Shown piece after piece: positions 37,504 to 49,918 of a stretch of DNA of 64,000 nt. Under the pieces are notes generated by a model. The model had not been told where the DNA came from. It did not search any database and saw only the letters and a program-made list of their open reading frames with translations. Source of the stretch: Ramazzottius varieornatus (taxonomy: Eukaryota; Tardigrada; Eutardigrada; Parachela; Ramazzottiidae); contig BDGG01000001.1 of assembly GCA_001949185.1 (NCBI GenBank), positions 5,785,478 to 5,849,477 of the forward strand, in the 5' to 3' direction. Every line of letters starts with the position of its first letter. Positions within the stretch are counted from its first letter, which is position 1. The translations under genes were made by a program, and so were the position numbers.

Positions 37504-38575
37504 AAACATACATACTGTATGTACATACTGTAAGCGAAGAGTTTGAATGAATCTACCGCTTTTTCCTGTCCTTATATATTACATTCTCGTACGCTCGCAT
37601 GGATGGCGCCTCGCCAGGACCTGCCATGTTAAATGTCAGCGCTTGGCTGTAGAGATATCCTTCAACGCGGAGGCTATGGGCTCTGTGTAATCCTTTCCGT
37701 GCTCACTGGCTAAAGAGATATTTCAAAGCATTACACCCCGTCTGCCGTTTCTCTGAAAGTACCTCATCTCACCCAGCCAATGTGCCGTAAGTTTCCGTTT
37801 ATCGTTACATTAGGGTTACGGGTCCGAAGCGCTACCTGCGATGGTTCATAAACTATAGATAGGATCCACCCGGTTGAAATTCACGAGAGAGCTGCTCTCC
37901 ACCACTGGCACCAGCGATGGGGTCATCCGAAACGACGATTACACGTTCTGTCCACAGCACAAGTGACCGCCAAGTGGATTTTCTTGGCGATCGGTTATTT
38001 ACGTATTTTATTCCAAACAAAAACGACGAAAGAAGACATGCCTACGCCCGTAACGAGCTACTGAAAGGGGATGATGGCTCTTTGTCACAGCGAGGTCTAG
38101 GGGAGGCAACACTGTAACCTCGATCTGACGTGCGACTATAATTTGTGTAGCAATAGTCTCGGTAGATGGCGCATTTGACATGGTAGAACTTCAAAAACGG
38201 CACATTGCTTCACAAGTAATACTGTACTGTCTGGGTCCAGTGAGAATATCGTACTGTGACGTTATAGCTATTTCGCATTCGAACTGGGCTTGTGGCAAAA
38301 ACACTTGTTTTGGGCGCATCCGCCTATCTGGACACTTTGGGAGTAGAATGGGCAAGAACTCTGGGAACCGTGATGAAAGTATCTCCTCGTCTCGAGCAAG
38401 ACACGATCTTGTTCGTCCGTGTATGTACCTTGTCGCGTTTATCGTATGCACAAAATTTTTCTTCGCTTCTTCTCTGTACACACTAATGATTCCCAAAAAG
38501 TCGGCGGGCGACCTACCACATTCGCGACATCGAGCTGAAAGATCCTCTGCGTATACGTATGTGCAACCTCCAGTA
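37504..38575. other. Stretch without a supported gene
   Basis: A 275-codon frame starting at 38180 overlaps the first recognised exon of the PC-esterase gene that follows, but its first 130 residues look non-coding and are probably 5' flank or intron. Nothing else was supported. Confidence 0.35.
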
Positions 38576-39706
38576 GTTCCTTGCATGTCTCATCTAACAA
38601 AAGCCGATCGTTGCGCCACCGTCGCCGCAATCCGCGCGGTCTCGGTCGAGACGGAACTACAGGAGGCGCTATCCAACAAGTCAACTGTAATGATTGGAGA
38701 TTCTCGTAGCAATCAACTCCTACGCTACATCATGGGGCTTCTAAACCCGGAACATCGAACCGACAAGATATTTCATCGATGTGATAAATCGATGGAAGTG
38801 TTGGACCCTAAACGAAACATCACCATCGTAAGTACCAACCGCTGGTCACTCTTGTTCTTTTCGACCATTTCCACCATGTTAACTTTCTATTGCAGAATTT
38901 TATTTTTAATCCGTTTCCTAATGATGAGATGTTGGAGACCATACACAGATGGCTCGTGGAAAAACCAGTTCGACCTGATTACATTTTCCTGGAAACCGGC
39001 GCTGTAGGTATTGACAGGTTCTGACGCTTTGAGCTCAATCAATTGACTGGTTACGTTCCATTTCAGTGGACGATTTACAGCCACGGTTGGTCGGCTGCCC
39101 GGTCATTCAGATGTAAGCGCTACCTTGACCGTTCCATCTGGTATCTGTCATCGAAGATCCCCTCTTGCTTATAACAGACAACTACTTTACAGATAACTTG
39201 ACCCATATCGCGATACACCTGAGGCAGTGGTCTGGATCGACAGTTCCGGTATGGATAAAAACCTGTGAGTCTGTGCTTCACTGCTCATGACGCGCCAATT
39301 CGTGGTGATGGAACTAATTTGTTTGTCGGTAGTTCCGCTACATTCAGAGTATAGCGAACTGCCGTTCGGATGGCCGAACTCGAAGTACAACCACACAGAA
39401 CAAATGGGCGAGTTCCATGCTGGTATAGTGGAACAGATCGCCAAGGAGCACCACATTCCCCTATGGACGACGGCTTTTGCCACGGCGAAGCAGCATCCAG
39501 AGATGTACCATGACAGAGTACACCCAGGAAAGGGTTTACTCAGAGCCGTAAGTGGTCTACTGCTCATCCGCGTCCACGTCACATTTTCTGCGATAAACTA
39601 GCTTCATGATGCTTTGCTTTTGCCATAGTTCGCCTGTCAATTGGCGTCGATGCTAAACCAAAAGACCTGTTCTGACAAAGGATCTGCAGAGTTCAGAAAG
39701 CGATAA
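38576..39706 (+). CDS. SGNH/PC-esterase family protein, first tandem copy
   Basis: Exons (about 38576)-38827, 38896-39003, 39069-39111, 39192-39262, 39332-39550 and 39629-39706 join in phase. Block I is TVMIGDSRSNQLL with the GDS serine; block V is MYHDRVHPGKG with the catalytic-type DxxH pair. Between them are VRPDYIFLETGA, WTIYSHGW, NLTHIAIHLRQW and VPVWIKT, the same order as in the paralogue at 41002-42440. The family (PC-esterase, seen in CASD1-, PCED1- and NXPE-type proteins) includes esterases and O-acyltransferases of the secretory pathway; the substrate cannot be told from sequence. The 5' exon with the expected membrane anchor and Cys/Trp motif was not located. The stop is TAA at 39704-39706. 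Confidence 0.7.
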
Positions 39707-40190
39707 GACGGTTCCGGTTGCTGGTAGTGCAACTCTGCTCACCGTACTTTGTGGTCGACTCTGCTTTGAAACGGATGAGGTTCGCCACTAGGTGGCGTTG
39801 GTGTGCGCATGACCGAATGTCCAACTGGTAGAGGTTCATGCGGATGAGCAGTGGGCAAAGTGACCCAGACGTCACGTGGTAAAATTCCCTGTTCTTGAGA
39901 GATTACGGGCAAGCGGAGTTTTGGCTGCTGTGATGTCAGTGCCACCGTTTGCATTGGTCATACTCGGCTCCGGAACTAAGATGGCAAAAGCATGACGTCA
40001 GCTGCCAAGCCCAGGCTCGCTCGCAATCTCTCAGATAGAGAGAATTTTACCACGCGACATCTGAGTTACTTTGCCCACTGCTCAGATATAACCAGGGATG
40101 CGTCGAGGTTCGGAGGACAGTGGGGCCAAATGGTTCAGGGGCCAGAGCTTTCGGGCGATTTACACTGGCTCAAAACGTTTTAGCCCGATT

Positions 40191-40241
40191 GGGGTCGGTG
40201 GGGCCGGTGGGGCCGGTGGGGCCGGTGGGGCCGGTGGGGCC
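40191..40241. repeat. GGGGCCGGT minisatellite
   Basis: About five and a half 9-bp units of GGGG(T/C)CGGT. A complementary GGGGCCAGGCCCCACCGGCCC block lies 55 bp further on (about 40294-40318), so a GC-rich hairpin is possible. Frames through it give Gly-Gly-Ala or Pro-His-Arg repeats and are not genes. Confidence 0.9.
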
Positions 40242-40651
40242 AATGTATCAACGATAAGATCTTGGCCCCAGGGGCCAGGATTTTAGATTCTAACTGGGGC
40301 CAGGCCCCACCGGCCCACTGCTCAACGCGTCCCTGGATATAACTACCTAGTGGTCCCGACCACTGGAAAGGCCGAGCGAATGCGGCTGACTCGTTGAGTG
40401 GTATTGCGATTACATTTGTTGTTGCCTGGATCAAGTTGCGCATCCGTTTTGAGTACAGAGATTGCGATTTCAGAAAGCGTCATCATCTGCGACATCCATT
40501 GAAATCGTGACAGACCTAAAAGTACCTAAAAGACCGGACAAGCTGGCATCTGAGACGTGTTTTACTGTGACCCGGCCTATGATTCTACGACCGAGTTGAA
40601 GCTTCAATATCAGACTATTCCGATACTTAGGGTAAAGTTGCAAGGTTACCG

Positions 40652-40798
40652 TAGTGCCACCAAATTATCGCGCACTCAACCACGTAACGAGTCATCGTTG
40701 CCCAGTACGATTAGATAACTCAATGCCGTCTCTGTTACTCTCACCCGGGCGTCATTTACCGTTCACGTGGTTGAGTGCGCGATAATTTGATGGCACTA
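40652..40798. repeat. Terminal-inverted-repeat element, TAGTGCCA ends
   Basis: 34-bp ends (TAGTGCCACCAAATTATCGC continuing to CACTCAACCACGT) are near-perfect reverse complements, with a unique 79-bp core. The terminal TA on each side could be the target duplication. It sits between the two tandem PC-esterase genes. Confidence 0.85.
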
Positions 40799-41001
40799 GT
40801 ACAGTATTTCGTTCGAACGATCGGTCTCGCAGCCATCGACACGGCCTATCAGAGATCATCAAGGTCACGCCTTGGAGCCCCGATTCACCAGAAAAACAGA
40901 AAATCATTATTAACCTACTCCGAAGAGTAAACCGTGTGAGAAACCACCGGTCTGGTCAGTTCCATGATTAGATCCAGAGACAAAACTCTTGCGGCAAGCT
41001 C

Positions 41002-42440
41002 ATGGAAACATCTGCTTTCTTCAGGTGCGCAGTGTTTAGTTCGTTAGGACTTATAGCCGTGTGGCATATTCATCGATCATATCCATTCTTAAAACTTATA
41101 ATTTCGATTCAAACGTTCAACGAAATGCCCTTTGAACATTTTACCGAGTTTCCGAGGGTCGCAACCGAGCCCAGGAATCTGACCGTGCTTCATCCTGAAT
41201 ACCTGGTGAGGAACTACGACGAAGTGCAGGAACTTCCTTGTTACAAAGAATGGAGCGCAACGCCGGTTCTCTTGATGAGGTGAGGTGAGGATTAATTTGA
41301 AGATCATGGAATGAAACTCATCCATACTCCAAAGCGGAACATAATATCAGTACTTGACTACGACAGTTGCATCTTTTTAGGACTTTCTTTTTATTTGCAT
41401 TGCAAAACATCAGTCTAATTTTCATCGGTGACTCAAGAATCAACCATTTATTTTTCACGCTGAGAGCGATGCTACTGCCGTACGAATATCCTGTACAAAC
41501 AAGACCTCGTGTGGGAGAGTGCGAATCGCATTTGGATATTCGCAGCCATAACAGTTCCATTGTAAGATCTGTCCTGTTTCTGGTCCATCTGATTTAGAAA
41601 TCGCCAGCCAATAACATACCATTTAACATACCTTGCAGCACTACTACCGCTCCAAATTACCTGACAGAAGTCTAGCCAACGTTCTGACGATGATTCATTC
41701 CGATAAGCGCTGGCAGCTCAGAAGGACATACATATTATACGAATGTGGAGCGGTTGGTAAAATGATACTGAATGTGTTTTTGTAAACACCTGCTGATGTG
41801 ATGCGTTTGTAGTGGCCACTGTACGTACATGGACACAACGTCCTGGGAGGTTTCCGTCGTAAGTCTACTGGCGTAGTGCTCACTAGAAATCCTTCACGAA
41901 TAATTTGTGCATGGTGTCTGTTTACAAAGGTAATATGTCATGGGCGGCGCAAACGTTCACCAGATTTCCGAGAAACAATATCATTCCCATATGGATACGG
42001 ACAAGTAAGCCAATCAGTCAATGACCGGAACTCTGCCTGCCGCTGCAGATCTCATTACGAAATGAGCTGGTGACAGGTGAAATGAACCCCGATCTTTCCC
42101 AGTTGCAATACACACGGATCCGGTTGCACGAAATCGTGAAACTTTCTGGACGGACCATCTAAACGACACCGAAGTCTGGATAGAACGTATCGGAGAGGAG
42201 TTAACAAGAGCCGCGAATAAGGAAGGCATGTTCGTCTGGCAGTCGGCATATGACATGACTCTGCACGAACCTGCTATTTACAAAGACATCGCACATCCTG
42301 GAACGGTACTAAATAGAAAGGTGAGCTCTCGTAAAAGTAATACATTGCTCGTCCATTACCATAATATGCGCTGGCCAGATTAGAACAATGTTGGACTGTT
42401 TTACAGATTCTGACCCTCTTGTTCTGTTCGATTGCCAGCT
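41002..42440 (+). CDS. SGNH/PC-esterase family protein, second tandem copy (complete)
   Basis: N-terminal signal anchor (SSLGLIAVWHI, residues about 12-22), ectodomain with ELPCYKEWSATP, then block I SLIFIGDSRINHLFFTL in exon 2 (about 41382-41560), HYYRSKLPDRSL..YILYECGA (41637-41752), WPLYVHGHNVLGGF (about 41810-41856), NMSWAAQTFTRF..IIPIWIRT (about 41931-42005), ETFWTDHLND..YKDIAHPGT with the DxxH pair (about 42099-42320) and a last exon ILTLLFCSIAS ending TGA at 42438-42440. All joins keep phase and no stop interrupts. Exon phases and order equal those of 38576-39706, so the two arose by tandem duplication. It ends 104 bp from the end of the convergent fucosidase. Confidence 0.75.
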
Positions 42441-42544
42441 GAAGCATATGGAGCACAAAGGCAGTTTGGTCAATTTCCAAGCGTTTGTGTTCATTATGCC
42501 TACAAAGCGATGACGCAAAAGTAGTCCAGACTCCAGATGCATTT

Positions 42545-44935
42545 TCAATAGGGTCTGCCGAGGTTTTTGTACAAATTGATCTTGCCGTTCTTTCGGAATT
42601 TTCTTGGCATCTGCATCATCGGACGTTTCTTCGGTAGGTGTGTTTGGTTCAGATTGGTAAACTTGAGCACGTAACCCCATGATAAAGGCTCGGGAACCAG
42701 TTGCTGAAGTGGGAGGCGTATCTCCATGCCTTTTTCTACAGTACTCCATTTCAAAGGCTTCCCGTATCCCAACATGGTCACCTTGGTTTTCTCCGTGGGT
42801 TTCGGATCGCCCAGCAATGCATTGCTGGCATCACTCGTACTGTTACTCTCCCATTTTAGAACAATGGCGTAAATAGTGACGTCGTTGCCAGTTTTCCTCA
42901 TCGTGTACCTGCTTGGTCGGAGAGACAGCACTGAAAGTGTTTTCCATGGTGGAGCTTCAATCACTCTTACCACACGTTAGGATCAATTGTATCGTTCTGG
43001 TACGACCAAGGCGTAGTGTTATATATTGCTTCTCCGTTAGTTTTCATCCATTGTCCAAGCTGCGACAAACGTTCTTGGAAGATTGCTGGTATTGTACCAT
43101 CTCCTGTTGGTCCAATCTGAAAAAAAAGGTAATCTTAGGTAGGAAAACATTGAATTACGCACGAAGTGTGATATTTCATCTTGCAACTTACATTGAGTAG
43201 CAAGTTTCCGCCGCAGCTGTGAAATTATAAATTAAAAAGTGTTCTCTGCTACAGTACAATGATAGCTACAATTTAGCATGCAGACTTAATAACAGTAACT
43301 AGGTTCTGCTCGAATAGAAACAGGGTTACACATACCGTAGATGTCATGTGTTGACCGCTTGATTTCTATTCTCGCCTGCACAGGTATATGGATTCACGGA
43401 TGACTTGTAAAGAAATGATGGAGTTTTGCTTGACGGAAAAGCATGTTATTTTTGGAAGAGGAAATTGGTTACCTCACAGTCTCGGCAAGGTCTGCGATAA
43501 CCTCGTTGATCGACAGAACATCATTCTCGTTTATGTTACGACGATATCCCCAGCTGTAGTTGTCGAGCGGCATGCAGTTTTCCCATTTATTCGCTTGCAG
43601 TACACCTGTAACATTTACCGGTGCGAGACAAACTTAGACACTGTACGTTTTGCACTGCGACGAGAAACTTCAGAAAATACCTCCGATTCCGATGGAATCA
43701 ACAGAGGAATCACCAAAGATGTACCTGGGTTGTATTTGTCTGTACAAGTGTAGTAGCCACCATGATGACATGGAATGTTGGCTCCCCAGCGGTCGTTCGT
43801 CACCACAGTATCCTTCACAGGCCTGTTTGAAAACCGTTAATTTCAACAGCGTCAGGACCTTCGATAGAATGGTTTCATGCATGTACGGCCAAAAGCTTAC
43901 GATTGATTGTACAGCCAAGAAATCCATCCCGTGCTGTTCCAGTACGTATCAGGCGCTTCCCAGTCTGGAATAGAAAATGTAACGGATTTGAGGGTCGTTA
44001 CTCGGGACTACGTAACACAAGGCTAGCCTACCTCCATCGCTCCAGATGACGTCGGGCTTGTAGGTATTTACAATCTCGTATAATTCTGGCAGCGCTTTTT
44101 GCTGCAAACGAAGTAAAACGGAAAACTACGGTACTAATACGCGGACATACACTGCAAGAAGTCCATACTTCTGGAAAATCGCGGGTCTTCCAATTTTTGG
44201 CTTTGTCTTGGAGGTACAGTGGGTGGAACCACTCAAACATAGAGTGATATAGTCCAAAGTGCATTTTTGTTCGAGTGCGAACAGCGGAAGCTAATTCGCC
44301 GACCAGATCGCGCCGTGGGCCGACGTCCATTGAGTTCCAGTTGAACGAGTACTTTGATGGCCATAGAGTGAAGCCTTCATGATGCTTGCTGGTCAGTACC
44401 ACATACCTGAAAGCGTCAACGGTCAAATTACGCCTCATTAAATGGATAAGTTGCGTTGCGTACTTGGCACCGGATGAGGAAATTATGTCAGCCCACTGAT
44501 TAGCATCGAAGAAAGAAGCACGAAACTGTTCCGCGAAATCGGCATACGTTACGTCCGGTGGAAAATTATCCTTGAAATATTTCACCACGTCGGCGTCATG
44601 GGATCCCTGCCACGCCCACCATACCCTGTTGAATAAAACCATTGATCAGCCGTTCAGAGAACCATGAATGGCGGCAAAGAACGGAGCACTTACCACTCTG
44701 AATGGAAACCAATTTGGCTGAATACTCCCCAATGAATAAAGATACCAAGCTTGCTGTTATCATACCATTCCGGCAGAGGTCGTTTGTCCAAAGACTCCCA
44801 GTTCGGATCGTACTGGACAGCTGATACCCACTTGAAAAGAATAAACGCTAAGGACAAACGCAACAAGTTTGTCGGGGCATGCTCTAACCGCGAGGACATT
44901 GTAATAGGGAAGGTTTTAAAACTGAGCGACTCCAC
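42545..44935 (-). CDS. FUCA: Alpha-L-fucosidase, glycoside hydrolase family 29
   Basis: Removes terminal alpha-L-fucose from glycans, normally in lysosomes or secreted. About eight exons: signal peptide and [28 protein letters not shown] (44935-44694), [29 protein letters not shown] (44627-44464), [19 protein letters not shown] and [16 protein letters not shown] (44406-about 44172), KPDVIWSDG with the nucleophile-type Asp (about 44100-44035), [20 protein letters not shown] (43830 region), [33 protein letters not shown] (about 43205-42976) and a C-terminal beta domain ending at 42545. A 57-bp intron (44463-44407) has no stop and reads through in frame, so naive translation gives an insert. Start is ATG 44935 or 44899; the latter is nearer the hydrophobic core. 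Confidence 0.92.
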
Positions 44936-45950
44936 CTAATCGATTTTAAATTACTAACAATTTGTTTTTATTGCGTTTGGGAAACAAGTGGGCAAAACGT
45001 CAGCTGGTACAGTGGAAAGAGTTTGTGGGACTATCGTCGTCAACGTGTTAATTCAGTGGGTCATAGTCTTGACTTATCTGCAGTTCGAGTTCGTTTGATA
45101 GATGGTCCTGAGATTATAATGAAGTGCCATGCACTTGACTATCTCAGCACTTTTCTTTTGTCGATCGATACAGACAAACCCCAACTCGGCTCATCGACCT
45201 TGGTTTAGGAATATATCACGCGAGAGGCATACTTCGCTGATCAGCGGGAAAAACAAGGTAGCCGCCCCGTGCCATTATCGGCTTGCAGACGTGGAAAAAG
45301 AACGTTGCTGAAGCGCGTCCAAGTGTAAATCTAGACCTATGACGTCAGAAAATTCATAGCATGACATTATTCCTCCCCACGACTGGTCTCAAAATTCTGC
45401 TTATGTGAAAACAACTGATATGAAATTTATTTCAGCTTAATTTACTCAGAATTGAGCATGGGTAAGGTGAAGTTTTAATTTTTCGCTGATTTCGGAAAGA
45501 AGACCAGAAATGCGCGAGTGTCGCGGGGTAGGTTTATAGATAATCTTTGTCTCCTGACTGGGCTCAAACTCCTGACTTGCTTTCTGGCTACCTTCTCTTT
45601 TCCGGTATCCTCTACGCTGATAGGTATGAAGAAGCACATTGCGAGAAACGGTAGCTTGCGACGCGATGCACTGTGGAAACGAAAATCTTAAAATCTGAAA
45701 CGTTGGGGCAAGTGTGCAGAGGATAACCCGGGTTTCGTTTTCAAGACGAGTTACTCGAGGGCTGCTTATCTTGAAAGTTGGTGATCTGTTTTCAAGATCG
45801 ACACAATCAACTAAGTTTCACAGCCCTTCAAGAAGACACATACAGTCCAGTCGCTCGAAATGTGTACAGAATTTTTTGAATTCTAACCACGAAAATCATT
45901 CAAAGTTAACGATACTGCTCACCATGCCCACACAGACGAAAACGTGCGAC

Positions 45951-45975
45951 TTGATTACTTGATTACTTGATTACT
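45951..45975. repeat. TTGATTAC tandem repeat
   Basis: Just over three copies of the 8-bp unit TTGATTAC. Confidence 0.85.
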
Positions 45976-47017
45976 CCTGTCAAAGTATCGCGTAACGCAT
46001 GTGTGACGTTATTTCAGACCTTAGTTTGGCATGCTGTTCGGTCAATGTTTAGCAGGCTCTAAACTGAAACCGAAAATGTTTCTACACATTTCGAGCGACC
46101 GGATACACCGAATGTCGACATCGGCGGCCCAAAGGTGCTCGAATTGCATTAGTTCATAGGGAACACAGTACAGTAATAGTCTTCACTTGTACAATACATC
46201 ACGGACAATTTTTACAAGCGGAAGCCAGTCACAAGGTGGATTGCGTTCGGCACAAGTACCCGTAATCCCACTGTCACGTGGCATCTTGCCGTGCTGTAGA
46301 GCGACATCCTTAGTTTTTCTCAACGATTTCTTCAGTCTCCTGAAGTACCTTGAATTCAGATCTCAGCGCACTGTCTCAATTAAAAAGGCTCGTCCGTGTG
46401 ACGTGTTGTAAAAGTGAGAATTATTATTGTAAAAATGGCCAAAACTGCTGATCAAATTTGATCTTCAGTAGGCTATAGGCAGACATCGTACAGCTTTCTC
46501 CAAGTTTTTGCAGTTCGATTGCATGTACGTTGGCCGTATCGTACGAGTGTTGTACGGTGGGGTAGCTTAGCCTGTGCACAGAAGAACTGCGCACATGCAC
46601 ATGGTCACTAGCCGACTATAAAAGCATTCTCGCTACCGAAGGAAGACCCGGAAGAACTCGACATGCAGCCGCGTGACTCAACACTTCAGCGCAGCATGGA
46701 GAACCCTTCCGGCATTCCACTCTAGCCATCCGGCGCGGCTGTCAGTCGGAAGTCGGAACGATCAAACTGTCTGATGTGAGATCTTTCGCGTCATCCAATA
46801 CAGGCGTTAGGCGTGCCTAAACGTCACGTTTTGAATTGCCAATCAGAAATCTAGCCTAACAAAAACCTGTACAGTAGGCTGCTGATCTCGAGATTGTACT
46901 GTTAACGTCAGGACGAGTGCGTGACTGACGATACGCACCGATATACTCTTGACGTCATCCCCGGTCTGCGTAATATGTCCGGAATTGGTCCCCGGGGGAC
47001 GGGGGGGGGGAAGATTT

Positions 47018-47048
47018 GTATGGACGTACGATATGCGTACGTCCATAC
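47018..47048. repeat. Short palindrome, TATGGACGTACG arms
   Basis: TATGGACGTACG and its reverse complement CGTACGTCCATA are separated by 5 bp, immediately after a run of about ten G. A hairpin or a small fold-back remnant. Confidence 0.7.
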
Positions 47049-47437
47049 TGTTCGCGTATATCGCGAGAGTACCGTAGCCATAAAAACGACCCCGTAGAAC
47101 CGAATGTTCAAGGAGTTGTCAAGGACCCTCATTGCACAGGGACCTCCGCAAACATAATTTGCCAATGTTTTGTACCAGCTGCTGAACATTGGCGAAACAC
47201 ATGGGGCGCCGCATCATGCCACACGGCGTAATTCTGTCGTCCTGTTCAAATGCAGCAGTCCTTCAGAACCTGTAAAATCCTGTGTGCTCTCCGGAAATGC
47301 CCTTTTTGGCCCTGACAGTCTCCACGAGCTATTTCAGGAGACGAATGCACTACAGTTAGGTTTCGACGTTTGAGAGTCGGGGCCGAGAACCGGGAATGCG
47401 CTCCGCCTTTATGAGACGCCCGTCTGTGTCGAACTGA

Positions 47438-49918
47438 TTGACAAAATTTCGTACCAGAATGCTGTTTGCATCTTCTTCCTTTCTCCTGATCACTGTCTGC
47501 GTTCTCATTGTGAGCGGTATCCAGCTTAGTTCCGACCTGAACAACACTTCTATCGGTAGAACGTCACCTCTACGAAAACGGCTCGCTGTCCGCATTTTGA
47601 CACCTGCCTTGTTCTTGCCGTTCATAATTGGAACATATCACTTCATTGGGCCAGCGTTTGATTCAGCACTGGAAGACATAAGGGAAGAGTACCCTTTGTT
47701 AAATGTCACTCAAAATGTGATCCCATCCGGGACAATCAACACATGCGCGCAATGGAGCGATAACATTGAGCGCCTTCTTGCCTCTGTCTACTGCAAGATC
47801 ATCAAACTTCGCACGGAAGCCCGCGCAAACAATCAGTCTTTCGTTTTAGCGTTAATAACCGGGGGTAATTGATTTCCGTAGACATGGTCAGTCTGAACAG
47901 AATAAGGTGCTTTTTTACGAGAGTTCTACCGTTCACAGGCTGCACGGAAACATTTCTTCTGGCTCGTCTGGCCAAAGAATGGAACATTCTCTACATTACC
48001 AGGTAATAAGCAGCATCCAATCTTGTTTTTCATTAAGCAACTGTTAGCAGGAAAGGAGTATCGGTGTTCGCAACAGTATCACGGCGACGGCGGAGGTCCG
48101 ACAGAAGTCCGTCTTCCCAACTTGGCTGACGACCATCGTGAATACGTTAGCGCCTTTTGTCTAGGTGTACTCGGGGTTGATGAGGAAATACAACTGGACC
48201 ACGGTGGTTTTTGTGGTGGATGTGGGAAGCAATCCGTACTTTGCAATAGTCGGGAATGCTGCAATGAAAGACCTTCAGGCTCGGAAAGGCTATCAAGTGG
48301 ACTACCTCACCTTCAACTTGTCGACGGGATCAGTGGACTATGAGAAACTGTTGAGGTTGGTTCGGAAGACAACCCGCGGTAAGCATCACAGTTCCCGGCT
48401 TACAGCGTGGTTTTGACCGCCCGTGGTTTTGACGATTGACTCAAATTTCGCAGTGTGTTTCTATCTGGGTCATTCGACACCGCTTCGCGACCAGTTGGTT
48501 GGTTTACTTCAAACAAATGCACAAATAACCTAACACGCTTGAAATTATGATATGCATAAGTATCCACGGTTATTCTCTGTGAATAGATCGCTGCAGCCGG
48601 GCTGAACATGACCAACGGTGATTACGTGCGTGGGCTATTTCATGGTTATCACTCAGGAATGGGCTAATCAGATGTGTAAACCAAATTCGCGTACCGCTAA
48701 TAACGCCCGGACGACCAATTTTTTATCCAGGTCTACATCGCCATGATGCCTTTCCGCCACACAATGCTGGGAAACTTCACCTGGAAATTCGGTGACCAGC
48801 TCGATGCAGTAAGGAGCAATAAGAGACGTTGTTTGACAGTCCAAGAAAATTACCTGTCCAATCAAGCGAACGTTCAGAATGAACCTTTTCTCGTGCCTTG
48901 AGCAAAGCATTTGGAGTGGCTGAAGTCAAGCGCGCGTCAGCCAGTCTTCTTATGTACCTCTGTCCACGAGTTTTTTAAATCTTCATTAGGGCGGCCCCAG
49001 GCTGGTGCATGAGATGTTTTTGAAGCTCCGCTGACCACATAGTCTGTTCCGTCAGAATTTCTACCCTGACGCGTGTTTGGTCGAGAAATATATTACTGTT
49101 GCACGAATTCGGTTAAAACAGGTAGCTCGGGAAGCTTATAATTCATTGTTCCTTGTGGAGCCCGAGTCGCTGAACACTCGTGCAGGAAGTCGAAATGGCG
49201 GCAACAGGAACCTGGACGACATCTGGAGGAAAAGTTCGGCTAAGGTTTATCACTTCCCATACGCAAACAACAATTCGGTAACCTATCCATAAACAACGAA
49301 TCATTCTGGTCAAACCGTAGTTCCATGTGTGTCTGTACCAATGATCTCCTTCTTGCATGATATTTCAGGTATGCCATCAGCTTGGTTGTACGGGCTGGTA
49401 GCTGGAGGAGCAGTTTCTGCCGTGCTGATTGCTGCGACTTACGCAAGGTAAGTTAGCGAGTTAACTCCTACCCAAAACGGGGCGGTGGCAAAGGCGTCTT
49501 TAACCTTTGTGAAAGAGCAATCGAGTTCATTGCTCAACACAGCAATCACTTGACATCTACTGTATAAAAGCTACCATTGCCGGGTTATGTGCATCACGGC
49601 TGAATAACTACGCCGATTGTCGCTGACCTGCTTTGGTGATCTTATTTGCCTTCACCGTCTTACTGTATAAAGAAACCTGTACCAAAGCCGGGCGAAACTA
49701 GCGAGACGGGCAAAAGTTAGCAGCTTCATATCTTGTTTAAACGATGTTGCAGGATGACACGTCAGAATGATATGCGTTGGTGGGAGCTGGAGTCAACGGC
49801 CATATCGACCAAGATTTCAGATAGCAAAGAATCGCACAGTATGGCGTTGCCTAGAGCTCTTGTAGAAATTCGATCCAGCGCGAACACGGAAGCGGGAAAT
49901 CGCTCAGCTGTACGATAG
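47438..49918 (+). pseudogene. Natriuretic-receptor-like gene with in-frame stop and lost membrane-proximal exons
   Basis: Exons resemble the minus-strand receptor: signal peptide, RILTPALFLPFIIGTYHFIG, TCAQWS (47438-47864), CTETFLLARLAKEWNILYI (47939-48002), VFPTWLTTIVNTLAPFV then TAG at 48162-48164 then YSGLMRKYNWTTVVFVVD (to 48378), VCFYLGHSTPLRDQL (about 48452-48495), IAAAGLNMTNGDYV (about 48588-48629), VYIAMMPFRHTML (about 48729-48807), REAYNSLFLVEPESL..AKVYHFPYANNNS (about 49121-49278), a transmembrane helix WLYGLVAGGAVSAVLIAATY (about 49369-49449) and a tail with MRWWELESTAIS (49753-49918). The exons between the YHFPY segment and the membrane (SATYAAFMIF, NESLQV, CG..C in the relatives) are absent, only about 90 bp separate the two, and the phase does not match. 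Probable pseudogene, although most exons are well kept. Confidence 0.65.

Larger units (their letters stand above)
44936..47437. other. Stretch without a supported gene
   Basis: About 2.5 kb between the fucosidase 5' end and the next receptor-like gene. It holds the GATTACTT tandem repeat and a short palindrome. Fucosidase promoter elements must lie on the left, but none could be identified with confidence. Confidence 0.4.

Noticed and set aside
38180-38575. N-terminal 130 codons of a 275-codon frame before the first esterase
   Set aside because: No match to the anchor or Cys/Trp motif of the paralogue; likely 5' flank or intron read through by chance.
40180-40443. Frames with Gly-Gly-Ala or Pro-His-Arg repeats
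   Set aside because: They are translations of the GGGGCCGGT minisatellite.
44407-44463. 19-residue insert in the fucosidase frame ([18 protein letters not shown])
   Set aside because: A 57-bp in-frame intron with GT..AG borders; removing it gives the family sequence [15 protein letters not shown].
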